From Enterocloster alcoholdehydrogenati (GTDB lineage: Bacteria; Bacillota; Clostridia; Lachnospirales; Lachnospiraceae): a DNA stretch of 64,000 bases. A program made the position numbers and the translations under genes. Positions 18,260-25,846 of this stretch are shown here, in pieces. Under the pieces are notes generated by a model. That model did no database searches. It had not been told where the DNA came from and worked only from the letters and a program-made list of their open reading frames with translations. Location: contig NZ_BLTJ01000004.1 in assembly GCF_013282095.1 (NCBI RefSeq), positions 124,001 through 188,000 of the forward strand. The letters are read 5' to 3'. How positions within the stretch are numbered: position 1 is the first letter of the stretch; the number at the start of each line of letters is the position of its first letter.

Positions 18260-18289
18260 GCCATCCGCAAACAAACAGCTGCGGATGGC
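18260..18289 (+). other. Leader hairpin upstream of the preQ1 aptamer
   Basis: A perfect 9-bp stem GCCATCCGC / GCGGATGGC with a 12-base loop, between the predicted start point and the riboswitch. It has no U-run, so it is not a terminator. Role unknown; it may protect the 5' end or be a second regulatory element. Confidence 0.6.
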
Positions 18290-18304
18290 AAAGAAAATTA
18301 CATA

Positions 18305-18340
18305 CACTGGTTCGAGATCCTCCCAGTATAAAAAACTAGG
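18305..18340 (+). ncRNA. preQ1-I riboswitch aptamer
   Basis: The sequence follows the preQ1 class I pattern: stem P1 ACTGG (18306-18310) pairs with CCAGT (18323-18327), the loop begins TTCGAG, and the A-rich tail ATAAAAAACTAGG (18328-18340) ends with bases that can pair back to loop CCT (18319-18321) to form the H-type pseudoknot. This class binds the queuosine precursor preQ1 (7-aminomethyl-7-deazaguanine). The downstream genes encode queuosine salvage functions, which independently supports the call. Binding of preQ1 should switch off the operon. Confidence 0.9.
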
Positions 18341-18349
18341 TTTTGGAAT

Positions 18350-18378
18350 GGGTATCTTTCAGCTTAGGTACCTTTTTT
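18350..18378 (+). terminator. Putative riboswitch-controlled terminator
   Basis: GGGTATC (18350-18356) pairs with GGTACCT (18367-18373), a 7-bp stem including two G-U pairs and a 10-base loop, followed by six Ts (18373-18378). It begins ten bases after the aptamer. The stem is weak alone, as expected for a switchable terminator. Confidence 0.5.
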
Positions 18379-18460
18379 CTGTTATGCTTCCAGGAGATGC
18401 GCTGCAGCCTTGGGGGGAGATCTCGAAACAGAGAAAGGGTCAGAGGTTGAAAGTTTTTTT

Positions 18461-19447
18461 ATGTGCAGAATTGTGATTGACTGTGATCCGGGAATCGATG
18501 ATTCTCTGGCGCTTCTTTTGGCTTTAAACTCCCCGGAACTTTCTGTCGCCGCCATTACCACGGTATCGGGAAATGTGCCGGCCCATATGGGGGCTGCCAA
18601 TACAGGAAAGGTTTTAAAACGCATGGGTCGTCTTGATATTCCGGTATATGTGGGGGAGCCGGTTCCATTGAAACGGGCCTATGTGGATGCTATGGATACT
18701 CACGGATCCGATGGTATGGGAGAGAGCTTCTTCGAGGAGGCGGATATCCCTTATCAGGAAATGGGGGCTGTGGAATATCTGGAAACGCTTCTGGAACAGG
18801 AGGAGATATCGGTCCTGGCGCTGGGGCCAATGACCAATCTGGCAAGACTGGCCCGGAAACGGCCGGATCTTCTTAAAAATATCAGGGAGATCATTTCCAT
18901 GGGAGGGAGCTTTAAAAGCCATGGAAACTGTTCGCCGGTGGCAGAGTACAACTACTGGTGCGATCCAGAGGCCGCTGCTGTGTGCTTTGAGGCCTTTGGA
19001 GCAGCGGGAAAGAAGATCCACATGGTGGGGCTGGATGTGACAAGGAAGATTGTGCTGACGCCGAATCTGCTGGAATATATCTGCCGCCTGGATCCGGATA
19101 CGGGAGAATGGATCCGCCGTCTCACCGGTTTTTACATGGATTTCCACTGGAAACAGGAGGGAATTATCGGCTGTGTCATCAATGATCCTCTGGCAGCGGC
19201 TTATTTTGTGAAACGCAGTCTCTGCAGTGGTTTTGACTGCTATACGGCAGTGGAAACGGAAGGGATCTGCGCCGGACAGTCGGTGGCGGACGCCATGAAT
19301 ATCTGGAAGAAACCGGCGAACAGCCATGTGCTCACAGAGACGGACTGCAAAGCATTTATGTATTTCTTCCTGTCAAGGATCCTGAGAAAGCCTGATGGAG
19401 GCCGCTATGAGGAAGAAGAACTAAAATTACTGGAGGTATTGGTATGA
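18461..19447 (+). CDS. queK: Queuosine nucleosidase (nucleoside hydrolase family)
   Basis: A 328-residue member of the inosine-uridine nucleoside hydrolase fold. The N-terminal Ca-binding Asp cluster is clear (DCDPGIDDS, with D7, D9, D13 and D14), followed by TTVSGNVPAHMGAANT, LALGPMTNLA and a C-terminal INDPLAAAYF. In gut Clostridia such as C. difficile the paralogue next to the queuine lyase and ECF S-component, QueK, hydrolyses queuosine nucleoside to queuine and ribose. The gene is first in the riboswitch-controlled operon and overlaps qrtT by four bases (ATGA). I chose ATG 18461 because the protein then begins at the family's first strand; no strong ribosome site is within ten bases, so TTG 18410 with an extra 17 residues cannot be excluded. 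A general purine nucleosidase is the alternative function. Confidence 0.85.
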   Translation: MCRIVIDCDPGIDDSLALLLALNSPELSVAAITTVSGNVPAHMGAANTGKVLKRMGRLDIPVYVGEPVPLKRAYVDAMDTHGSDGMGESFFEEADIPYQEMGAVEYLETLLEQEEISVLALGPMTNLARLARKRPDLLKNIREIISMGGSFKSHGNCSPVAEYNYWCDPEAAAVCFEAFGAAGKKIHMVGLDVTRKIVLTPNLLEYICRLDPDTGEWIRRLTGFYMDFHWKQEGIIGCVINDPLAAAYFVKRSLCSGFDCYTAVETEGICAGQSVADAMNIWKKPANSHVLTETDCKAFMYFFLSRILRKPDGGRYEEEELKLLEVLV

Positions 19448-20013
19448 GAGAGAAAAAAAGGATAACAGCGTATCAGATCTGCCTGGTGGCTTTTGCCGCA
19501 GGCATCAATATTGCAGGAGGACAGATTGCCCTGGCTCTTCGCCTGCCGGTGTATCTGGACAGTGTGGGCACGGTGTTTACGGGCGTTGTCTTAGGCCCGT
19601 GGTTTGGCCTTCTGCCGGGGCTTTTAAGCGGTCTCATCATGGGGGTGACAGTGGATATCTACTCTCTGTATTTTGCTCCCGTTGCCATGATTACCGGTTT
19701 TACGGCAGGACTTGTGTTCCGCCGGATCTCTCTGAACAGGGTCTCTGTTTTTCCGGCTGCGCTGGCGGTAACGGTGCCGGGAACCATGGTCAGTTCCCTG
19801 ATCAACGCCGTTCTTTTCGGCGGCGTTACATCCTCCGGATCCTCTGTTTTGGTGCAGCTTCTGATGCATACGCCTCTGGGGCTTACAGGAAGTATTTTTG
19901 TGGTGCAGATCCTGACGGATTATGCGGATCGGTGCCTGGCTTTAATCGCAGTTGGTGCTCTTTTGACCGCTATGGGAGGAGAACTCCGCCAAAAGCTTGC
20001 AGGAGGCAGATAG
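19444..20013 (+). CDS. qrtT: ECF transporter S-component, predicted queuine/queuosine specificity
   Basis: A 189-residue protein with about six membrane segments and the ECF S-component pattern: PVYLDSVGTVFTG in the substrate-loop region, AGIN in helix 1 (which packs on EcfT), and Gly-rich helices. S-components determine the substrate of energy-coupling-factor importers and share the EcfA/EcfA'/EcfT module, which is not in this window. The position between the nucleosidase and the lyase, behind a preQ1 riboswitch, matches QrtT of C. difficile-type salvage loci. The start overlaps queK by four bases; GGAGG at 19432-19436 precedes it. Confidence 0.85.
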   Translation: MREKKRITAYQICLVAFAAGINIAGGQIALALRLPVYLDSVGTVFTGVVLGPWFGLLPGLLSGLIMGVTVDIYSLYFAPVAMITGFTAGLVFRRISLNRVSVFPAALAVTVPGTMVSSLINAVLFGGVTSSGSSVLVQLLMHTPLGLTGSIFVVQILTDYADRCLALIAVGALLTAMGGELRQKLAGGR

Positions 20014-20014
20014 G

Positions 20015-20701
20015 ATGGAGCGCTACAGCAGGATTACAGAAAAAAACCAGCGGGAGATTGTTCTTTTAAGGGCTTTTCCCTGTGCCTGGGGAAAATGCAC
20101 GTTCTGCGACTACATTGGGGACAATGGAAGAGACAGGGAAGAAATGGTTCAGGAGAACCGTCAGGTTTTATCAAGGGTTACAGGTGCCTTCGGCGTTCTG
20201 GAGGTGATCAATTCCGGCAGCTGTTTTGAGCTTCCTGAGAAAACGCTGGAGGATATTAAGGAAATCGCACAGCGGCATTCCATCGGCCGGCTGATTTTTG
20301 AGAGCCACTGGATCTACCGGAAACGGCTGAATGAGCTGCGGGAGTATTTTAAGATCCCCATTACCTATAAAATGGGAGTGGAGACCTTTGACTACGAATT
20401 CCGCGAAAAGGTACTCAATAAGCACGCAGAGTTTCAAAGTGCCCAGGAGGCGGCGGCCTATTTTGATTCCATCTGCCTGATGGTGGGAATCAAGGGGCAG
20501 ACAAAGGAGATGATCCGAAATGACATCCGCCAGCTGAAAGCCCATTTTAAACATGGGACAATCAACGTTTTCAACAATAATTCCACGGCTGTCAAGAGGG
20601 ATGAGGAACTGGTAAAATGGTTCATGGAAGAGTACCAGTGGCTTCTTGACGACCCGGATACAGAGGTGTTGTACGAGATTACCGATTTTGGTGTGGGCTG
20701 A
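20015..20701 (+). CDS. queL: Radical-SAM queuine lyase
   Basis: A 228-residue short radical-SAM protein. Cysteines C23, C28 and C31 in FPCAWGKCTFCDY would hold the [4Fe-4S] cluster, with a C-x4-C-x2-C spacing instead of the usual C-x3-C-x2-C. Later segments FESHWIYRKRL, YKMGVETFDYEFREK, LMVGIKGQTKEM and INVFNNNSTA match a half-barrel SAM fold. In the C. difficile pathway QueL splits queuine and leaves preQ1, which tRNA-guanine transglycosylase can insert and QueA/QueG can rebuild to queuosine. AGGAGG at 20001-20006 sits eight bases before ATG 20015. It is the last gene of the operon; tgt, queA and queG are not in the window. Confidence 0.85.
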   Translation: MERYSRITEKNQREIVLLRAFPCAWGKCTFCDYIGDNGRDREEMVQENRQVLSRVTGAFGVLEVINSGSCFELPEKTLEDIKEIAQRHSIGRLIFESHWIYRKRLNELREYFKIPITYKMGVETFDYEFREKVLNKHAEFQSAQEAAAYFDSICLMVGIKGQTKEMIRNDIRQLKAHFKHGTINVFNNNSTAVKRDEELVKWFMEEYQWLLDDPDTEVLYEITDFGVG

Positions 20702-20724
20702 GAAAAAGTCGGCAAAATTTATAT

Positions 20725-20753
20725 GTGACAAGGGTTCATTCCTGTGCTACAAT
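20725..20753 (+). promoter_or_regulatory. Putative promoter for the first MATE gene
   Basis: GTGACA (20725-20730), 17 bases, TACAAT (20748-20753). The predicted leader before the ATG at 20890 is about 130 bases and contains nested complementary segments (20788-20854). Confidence 0.5.
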
Positions 20754-20787
20754 GTCCTAACTGGTATATGTGCGAATGTTCTTTTTG

Positions 20788-20854
20788 GGCGGTTTTAGCT
20801 TTGCAGGCAGCAGGCCATGAGAGATGGACTGACGCTCTGTACCTGAAAAACGCC
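20788..20854 (+). ncRNA. Candidate structured leader RNA before a MATE gene
   Basis: Three nested pairings can be drawn: GGCG-(G)-TTTT (20788-20796) with AAAACGCC (20847-20854), CAGG (20804-20807) with CCTG (20842-20845), and AGAG (20820-20823) with CTCT (20835-20838). The order outer stem, internal stem, hairpin is like a small regulatory RNA. I do not recognise it as a known riboswitch class; each helix is short, so chance is possible. Confidence 0.3.
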
Positions 20855-20889
20855 GGTTGTGAATGAAACAGCCAGAAAGGAAAGAGACA

Positions 20890-22272
20890 ATGGAACAGGA
20901 TATGACAAAAGGAAGCCCTTTTAAGGTGCTGATCATGTTTACGCTGCCCCTTGCGATTGGAAATATTTTTCAGCAGCTTTACAATATGGCGGATACCATT
21001 ATTGTAGGGCGGTATGTAGGCGCAGACGCTCTGGCGGCGGTGGGATCTACGGGAACGGTCATGTTTTTGCTGAACGGCTTTGCCCAGGGCATAACTGCAG
21101 GCTTTGCGGTGCTGACCTCCCAGCGCTACGGGGCGAAAAAGACAGAGGGGGTAAAGCAGAGCGTATCCAACGGAATCCTGCTTTCTGTGATCGGTGCGGT
21201 ATTCTTTACAGCAGCAAGCATTCTGTTTATGAAACCGCTGCTCCATCTGATGAATACGCCGGAAAATATTTTTGCCGACGCCTACTGCTACATCAGCCTC
21301 ATCAGCCTTGGCATGGTGGCAAATGTATTTTACAACCTGTTTTCCGCCTACCTGCGGGCAGTGGGAAACAGTAAGATGCCCCTTTTTTTTCTGGTGCTGT
21401 CTGCCTGTCTGAATGTAGTGCTGGATCTTGTGTTTATCATCAACTTTCAAATGGGCGTTGCGGGAGCCGCCTGGGCGACCAATCTGTCCCAGGCGATTTC
21501 CGCTGTACTCTGCGCCGTGTATATTTATAAAAAGGTGCCTTCTCTGGTGCCGGAAAAGAGACACTGGCGCATTCACCGGGGGGATACCCGTTTCCAGCTG
21601 GCTACAGGTATCCCCATGGCGCTGCAGTTTGCCATTACCTCCTCCGGCACTATGGTTATGCAGTCAGCCATCAATCTCTTCGGCTCAGAGGCCGTGGCAG
21701 CCTATACGGCGGCCGGCAAGATACACAGCCTTCTGACCCAGGGCATGGTGGCTATGGGACAGACTATGGCAGTGTACAGTGGGCAGAATTACGGAAAGGG
21801 AGATGCGGCCCGGATCCGTCAGGGAGTTCGTGCGGCTCTTGTCATCGAAGTGATCTACTCCCTTGTGTCAGCTGTAATCGTCTACTCGGCTCTGGAGCCA
21901 AGTCTCGGGCTTTTCTTCTCCGGTGAGGTAGACTTAACGGCCATGATGCCCTGGGCCAGGACTTATATCACCATCTGCACCCTGTTTTATGTCCCGCTCT
22001 GCACCATCTTTATCTTCCGAAATACCATGCAGGGCTGCGGCTACGGCTTCCTGCCCATGATGGGCGGCGTAGTGGAGCTGGTGGCCCGTCTGGCAGTAGC
22101 CGTCGTCGCCATGAACATCCACAGCTATTGGCTTGCCTGCGCCTGCGATCCCGCCGCCTGGGTGGGAGCCGGTGTATTTACGGGAGTGTCGTATCTGTAT
22201 GTGATGAATAAGGTTCAGAAATCCCTGGGAGCAGGTATGCCGTCTCATGGGCTTTCAGAGAAACAGCACTGA
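20890..22272 (+). CDS. MATE family multidrug/metabolite exporter
   Basis: A 460-residue efflux protein with twelve predicted membrane helices in two similar halves. The family pattern is clear: LPLAIGNIFQQLYNMADTIIVGRYVGADALAAVG at the N-terminus and the matching second-half start ATGIPMALQFAITSSGTMVMQ. MATE proteins expel cationic drugs or metabolites in exchange for Na+ or H+. I chose ATG 20890 with AAAGGA nine bases upstream; ATG 20863 would add nine non-hydrophobic residues. It has its own promoter after queL, so a role in queuine handling is not implied. Confidence 0.9.
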   Translation: MEQDMTKGSPFKVLIMFTLPLAIGNIFQQLYNMADTIIVGRYVGADALAAVGSTGTVMFLLNGFAQGITAGFAVLTSQRYGAKKTEGVKQSVSNGILLSVIGAVFFTAASILFMKPLLHLMNTPENIFADAYCYISLISLGMVANVFYNLFSAYLRAVGNSKMPLFFLVLSACLNVVLDLVFIINFQMGVAGAAWATNLSQAISAVLCAVYIYKKVPSLVPEKRHWRIHRGDTRFQLATGIPMALQFAITSSGTMVMQSAINLFGSEAVAAYTAAGKIHSLLTQGMVAMGQTMAVYSGQNYGKGDAARIRQGVRAALVIEVIYSLVSAVIVYSALEPSLGLFFSGEVDLTAMMPWARTYITICTLFYVPLCTIFIFRNTMQGCGYGFLPMMGGVVELVARLAVAVVAMNIHSYWLACACDPAAWVGAGVFTGVSYLYVMNKVQKSLGAGMPSHGLSEKQH

Positions 22273-22629
22273 ATGAAGGGTTCATCCCCAGGGCGGGGGA
22301 ACAGGGGGATATGGATTACGAACTGAAGCATGAAAGAGAAGAACTGGCTGGCGGTATCACTTACTGCCAGGATATGCTGGATAAGGATATGATTGTAAAT
22401 GGCGAAATGGACTGAAACGGGTGCAAATATCCTGTGGAGAAAGCCAGGGGGACGTCAAAGAAATAGAGTGAGCTGTAAGCTTTAGAATCGTGGCAGCGAA
22501 TCCGTATGTTTGCCTTAAAATTTGTAAGACAATTTAAGAGAAAAGAAATACCAATTTCCTCCTCATCTGGTAAAATAAAAACAGATCAGGGGCTGGCAGT
22601 ACCATGTCCCCAAAGAGAGGAGGAAACAT
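22273..22629. other. 357-base region without a convincing gene
   Basis: Between the MATE gene and the SIMPL lipoprotein. It holds a 34-codon frame at 22311-22415 (ATG after GGGGG) with no recognisable family, possibly a gene remnant, and no clear terminator with a U-run. The last 100 bases are AT-rich and probably include the promoter of the lipoprotein gene; TAAAAT at 22571-22576 is a -10 candidate without a good -35. Confidence 0.4.
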
Positions 22630-23409
22630 ATGAGACAGGATAAGAAAAACACCCCCATCCGCCCTGTAGCCGCCGCCGCGCTGTCATGTATGCTGGCCGC
22701 CGCTTTGAGCGGCTGCTCTGCCGCAAAACCGGATATTATTAAGGTACAGAACGCAGGTCTGGCTGAGGAGATTACTGTGACGGGAAAGGAAGAGACGAAG
22801 GTAATTCCGGATATGGCGCAGATCCGCTACGGCATTTATACCCGGTCAGAAACAGCGGCGGGATGCCAGGAAGAAAATGGAAAACAGCTGGGTCAGACCA
22901 TAGAGACGTTAAAAGATCTGGGGGTGGAGGAGGCATCCATTCAGACCTCAGCCTATGGTCTGAATCCTATTTACGATTGGGATTCCGGTGACAGAGCCGT
23001 TACAGGGTATGAGATGACAACAGAGATTACTGTTTCCGATATCCCCATCGACCAGACAGGAAAGATTTTAAGCCAGTCTGTGGTTTCCGGTGTAAATCAG
23101 GTAGAGTCGGTAAGCTATTTTTCCAGCAAATACGACGACAGCTATCAGGAGGCCCTAAAGGGCGCGATTGCCATGGCCAGGTCCAAGGCAGAGGCCATGG
23201 CAGCCGCTGAAGGAAGGACGGTTGCCTCGGCTGTGAATATCCAGGAGTATGGCTATAACCCGGAGCTGCGGTATTCCGCCTACAATGCTCCGGCAGCCGG
23301 GGCCAAATCAGCGGTGGAAGAGACGGCTGCAGCATCCGCCGATATGGCTGTCATGCCCGGTGAAGTCAGCGTGGAGGCCCAGGTTACCGTGACCTTTGAA
23401 CTTGAATAA
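22630..23409 (+). CDS. SIMPL-domain (DUF541) lipoprotein
   Basis: A 259-residue lipoprotein. The basic N-terminus and hydrophobic stretch end in the lipobox LSGC, so Cys29 should be lipidated and the protein anchored outside the membrane. Residues about 45-258 form a SIMPL/DUF541 domain: ITVTGKEETKVIPDMAQI at the start, the GYEMTTEITV strand and a C-terminal VSVEAQVTVTFELE. The family includes Brucella BP26 and E. coli YggE, oligomeric envelope proteins linked to oxidative stress; no enzyme activity is known. AGGAGG lies just before ATG. A strong terminator follows at 23466, so it is a single-gene unit. Confidence 0.85.
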   Translation: MRQDKKNTPIRPVAAAALSCMLAAALSGCSAAKPDIIKVQNAGLAEEITVTGKEETKVIPDMAQIRYGIYTRSETAAGCQEENGKQLGQTIETLKDLGVEEASIQTSAYGLNPIYDWDSGDRAVTGYEMTTEITVSDIPIDQTGKILSQSVVSGVNQVESVSYFSSKYDDSYQEALKGAIAMARSKAEAMAAAEGRTVASAVNIQEYGYNPELRYSAYNAPAAGAKSAVEETAAASADMAVMPGEVSVEAQVTVTFELE

Positions 23410-23465
23410 GGCACACTGCCCTAAGGAGCAGGGGTTGCAGTAAACATTATACACGTTTAAATAAA

Positions 23466-23510
23466 CCGTATCTTCCGCACAAACCTATCTCTGCGGGGGA
23501 TACGGTTTTT
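23466..23510 (+). terminator. Strong intrinsic terminator after the SIMPL gene
   Basis: A 14-bp stem (23466-23479 with 23492-23505, two G-U pairs), a 12-base loop and TTTTT at 23506-23510. Confidence 0.9.
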
Positions 23511-23814
23511 GTAGTGAAAAACCACCTGTTTCCCTAAACCTGTGTAATAGCCTTTTTACTGCACTGGTTTACACCTTGACAACATAAGGTACAGCGCTGG
23601 CCTCAATTAACTACAGAACCGACTGCATGGGACAGGAACCATACAGTAAGCGCTGCAAAAATTTTGGGGTTTGATAAGAATAACAATCTTTGATAAGAAA
23701 AATATGCTTATATATGAGGAAAATTGTTTTGATAGTAGTTTATTCGTTGGCAATCAGGAAAAAATATAAGAAATAATTTCGACAATTTCCCTCTCAAAAC
23801 GCCGTTTATAAACC
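23511..23814. other. Intergenic region with AT-rich segment, no gene seen
   Basis: About 300 bases between two terminators of converging units. The first half has ordinary composition; 23660-23780 is strongly AT-rich with a direct repeat TTTGATAAGAA (near 23669 and 23688). No frame with a ribosome site was found. Confidence 0.5.
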
Positions 23815-23869
23815 AAAACGCCTGTCCTGCCATGAATGGTTGATACCAATTTCCATGGATCAGGACAGG
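23815..23869 (-). terminator. Terminator of the marR-MATE operon
   Basis: CCTGTCCTG (23821-23829) pairs with CAGGACAGG (23861-23869). Read on the minus strand, the stem is followed by CGTTTTGGTTT, 22 bases beyond the MATE stop. Confidence 0.65.
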
Positions 23870-23891
23870 GATTTAAGAAGACATCTCTGTC

Positions 23892-25256
23892 TTATCCTTC
23901 CAGTGTACTCATGGCTTTCCTGAACTGGAAGAAAAACAGGACAGCTGTAAAGGTGACTGCAAAGAAGTCTGCTGCCGGTTCGGCCATATAGACGGCTGTG
24001 GTGGGATCAGAGGGCATGAGCCGGGGCAGGAGATAGATCAGGGGCAGCAGAAGAATGAACTTGCGCATAACTGCTACGATGATCGCGGCCCTGGCATTTC
24101 CGATGGAGGTAAAGGTCATCTGGCAGGCCATTTGGATGCCGAAGAGGAACATACAGCCCATGTAGATCCTGAGCGCGTGCTTGGTGAAGGCAATCAGAGC
24201 CGGATCTGAGGTAAACATAGCTGCAAATGCCTGGGGAACGATCATGACGCCCAGCCACAGCAATGCCGCATAGGAAACGCTCAGCGTGAGAAGCAGCTTA
24301 TAGGCGGACCGCACGCGGCCGGTGAGTCTGGCGCCGTAATTGTAGCTGATGATGGGCTGCGCTCCCTGTCCAAGCCCCTGAAGGGGCAGCATGGCAAACT
24401 GCATGACGCTTGTTAAAATGGTCATAGCACCTACGGCAATGTCTCCCCCGTATTTTAAGAGAGAGGAGTTAAAGCACACGGAGATCACGCTCTCGCTGGA
24501 CTGCATGATAAAGGTGGACAGTCCCAGGGCCAGGCTGGGAATGATGATGGATCTGGTAAGCTTTAAATTGGCCCTATGGATCTTGATAAAGGACTTTTTG
24601 CCAAATAGGAATGCCAGCACCCAGATACAGGACATGGCCTGTGACAGGATGGTAGCCAGGGCTGCGCCGCGTACGCCCATTCCCAGAACAAAGATGAAAA
24701 TGGGGTCTAAAATGATATTGGCGGCGGCTCCGATCATAACGGAAAGCATACCTGTTTTTGCAAAGCCCTGGGCAGTGATAAAGGCGTTCATGCCTAGAGT
24801 CAGCTGTACAAAAATAGTTCCCAGGGCATAGATGTTCATATAATCCACACCGTATCCTACCGTATTTTCACTGGCTCCGAAAGCCAGAAGAAACTCACGG
24901 TTCCACAGCAGCAGCACTGTTGTAAGAATTACGGAAATGATGATCTGGACGGTAAAGCAGTTGCCCAGCGTTTTTTCCGCGGCAGCCTTGTCTCCCTGTC
25001 CCATGAAAATGGAGGCTCTTGGCGCGCCGCCGTTTCCGACCAGGGCCGCAAATGCAGATACGATCATGATCAGCGGCATACAGACGCCTACGCCCGTAAG
25101 GGCCAGGGCACCGTCTCCTGGAATGTGGCCTATGTAGATACGGTCTACGATGTTGTAAAGCATATTGATGATCTGGGCTGCAACCGTAGGAAGGGCCAGC
25201 TTCAAAAGAAGATGCCCAATGGGTTCTTTTGCCAGAAAATCCTTGTTCTCATTCAT
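23892..25256 (-). CDS. MATE family exporter
   Basis: A 454-residue twelve-helix exporter. It shows the NorM/DinF-like start LPTVAAQIINMLYNIVDRIYIGHI and the second-half NYGARLTGRV region preceded by GQGAQPIISYNYG. It is closer to the MepA-like branch often found behind a MarR regulator. Its start overlaps the end of the MarR gene by eight bases, so the two are translationally coupled. The substrate is unknown; drug or dye export is the usual role, and expression is probably relieved when the MarR protein binds the compound. Confidence 0.9.
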   Translation of the reverse strand: MNENKDFLAKEPIGHLLLKLALPTVAAQIINMLYNIVDRIYIGHIPGDGALALTGVGVCMPLIMIVSAFAALVGNGGAPRASIFMGQGDKAAAEKTLGNCFTVQIIISVILTTVLLLWNREFLLAFGASENTVGYGVDYMNIYALGTIFVQLTLGMNAFITAQGFAKTGMLSVMIGAAANIILDPIFIFVLGMGVRGAALATILSQAMSCIWVLAFLFGKKSFIKIHRANLKLTRSIIIPSLALGLSTFIMQSSESVISVCFNSSLLKYGGDIAVGAMTILTSVMQFAMLPLQGLGQGAQPIISYNYGARLTGRVRSAYKLLLTLSVSYAALLWLGVMIVPQAFAAMFTSDPALIAFTKHALRIYMGCMFLFGIQMACQMTFTSIGNARAAIIVAVMRKFILLLPLIYLLPRLMPSDPTTAVYMAEPAADFFAVTFTAVLFFFQFRKAMSTLEG

Positions 25257-25701
25257 ATGTGTTCCTGTCTTTCATAGCATTTTTTGTATTCTCCATGATC
25301 CGTTCTGAAAGCTTCTGATAGCAGTCGAGCTCTTTTTGGGAAAATCCCTGAAACAGATACTGTCTGTATTCTTCCATCATGCAGTCGATCTTTGCGGTGA
25401 TGGGATCCGATGACGCAAGAAGAACCAGATGAATCCGCCGCCGGTCATGAAGGTCAGGGATCCGCTGTAAAAGTCCTTTTTGAATCAGGCTTTCCACAGC
25501 CTGGGAAACATTTCCCTTTGAGAGCATCCGAAACTCTGCGATATCGGCGGCAGTGTCTTTTCCTGGATTATTGTGGAGAAATGCGATTACTTTTCCTTCA
25601 ATGAGAGTCAGGCGGCAGGTTTCACAGATTTTTTTTAAAAGAGTTTCATGAAGCTTGACGGAAGTCCGGATACTTAAAAGAAAATCAGTGTTTGAGGCCA
25701 T
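25249..25701 (-). CDS. MarR family transcriptional regulator
   Basis: A 150-residue winged-helix regulator. It has the recognition helix MLSKGNVSQAVESLIQKGLL and the wing with the family motif DLHDRRRIHLVL (D-x-R-R-x-x-x-L). Dimerisation helices are at both ends. It leads a two-gene operon with the MATE exporter. Twin TTCTAAAAAGAA elements just downstream of its own -10 box are the expected operator for autorepression. Confidence 0.9.
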   Translation of the reverse strand: MASNTDFLLSIRTSVKLHETLLKKICETCRLTLIEGKVIAFLHNNPGKDTAADIAEFRMLSKGNVSQAVESLIQKGLLQRIPDLHDRRRIHLVLLASSDPITAKIDCMMEEYRQYLFQGFSQKELDCYQKLSERIMENTKNAMKDRNTYE

Positions 25702-25736
25702 GAGATCCTCCCTGGATAATAGAGATTTTTAAAAAT

Positions 25737-25763
25737 TTCTAAAAAGAACTGTTCTAAAAAGAA
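25737..25763. promoter_or_regulatory. Twin dyads TTCTAAAAAGAA, candidate MarR operator
   Basis: Two identical 12-bp elements at 25737-25748 and 25752-25763, each a partial palindrome (TTCT...AGAA), 15 bases apart. The centre AGAAC-T-GTTCT between them is itself a dyad. They lie directly after the -10 box of the marR promoter. Confidence 0.65.
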
Positions 25764-25791
25764 ATTATACGCCTTAACGAAAAATTGTCAA
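25764..25791 (-). promoter_or_regulatory. marR-MATE promoter
   Basis: On the minus strand TTGACA (25786-25791), 16 bases, TATAAT (25764-25769). Near-consensus, so it depends on repression for control. Its -35 overlaps the -35 of the oppositely directed holA promoter. Confidence 0.8.
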
Positions 25792-25813
25792 GAGGAAGAT
25801 GGTATGGTATAAT
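25785..25813 (+). promoter_or_regulatory. holA promoter
   Basis: TTGTCA (25785-25790), 17 bases, TATAAT (25808-25813), 34 bases before ATG 25847. Confidence 0.75.
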
Positions 25814-25846
25814 GGACATAATCAAGAACACAGGGAGAAGCAGCCT

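Noticed and set aside
22311-22415. 34-codon frame after the MATE gene
   Set aside because: Only GGGGG upstream and no family resemblance; noted in the intergenic entry but not called as a gene.
23592-23655. Inverted copies of CAGCGCT in the 23.5 kb gap
   Set aside because: AGCGCT is itself palindromic and the copies are 50 bases apart, so chance pairing is likely.
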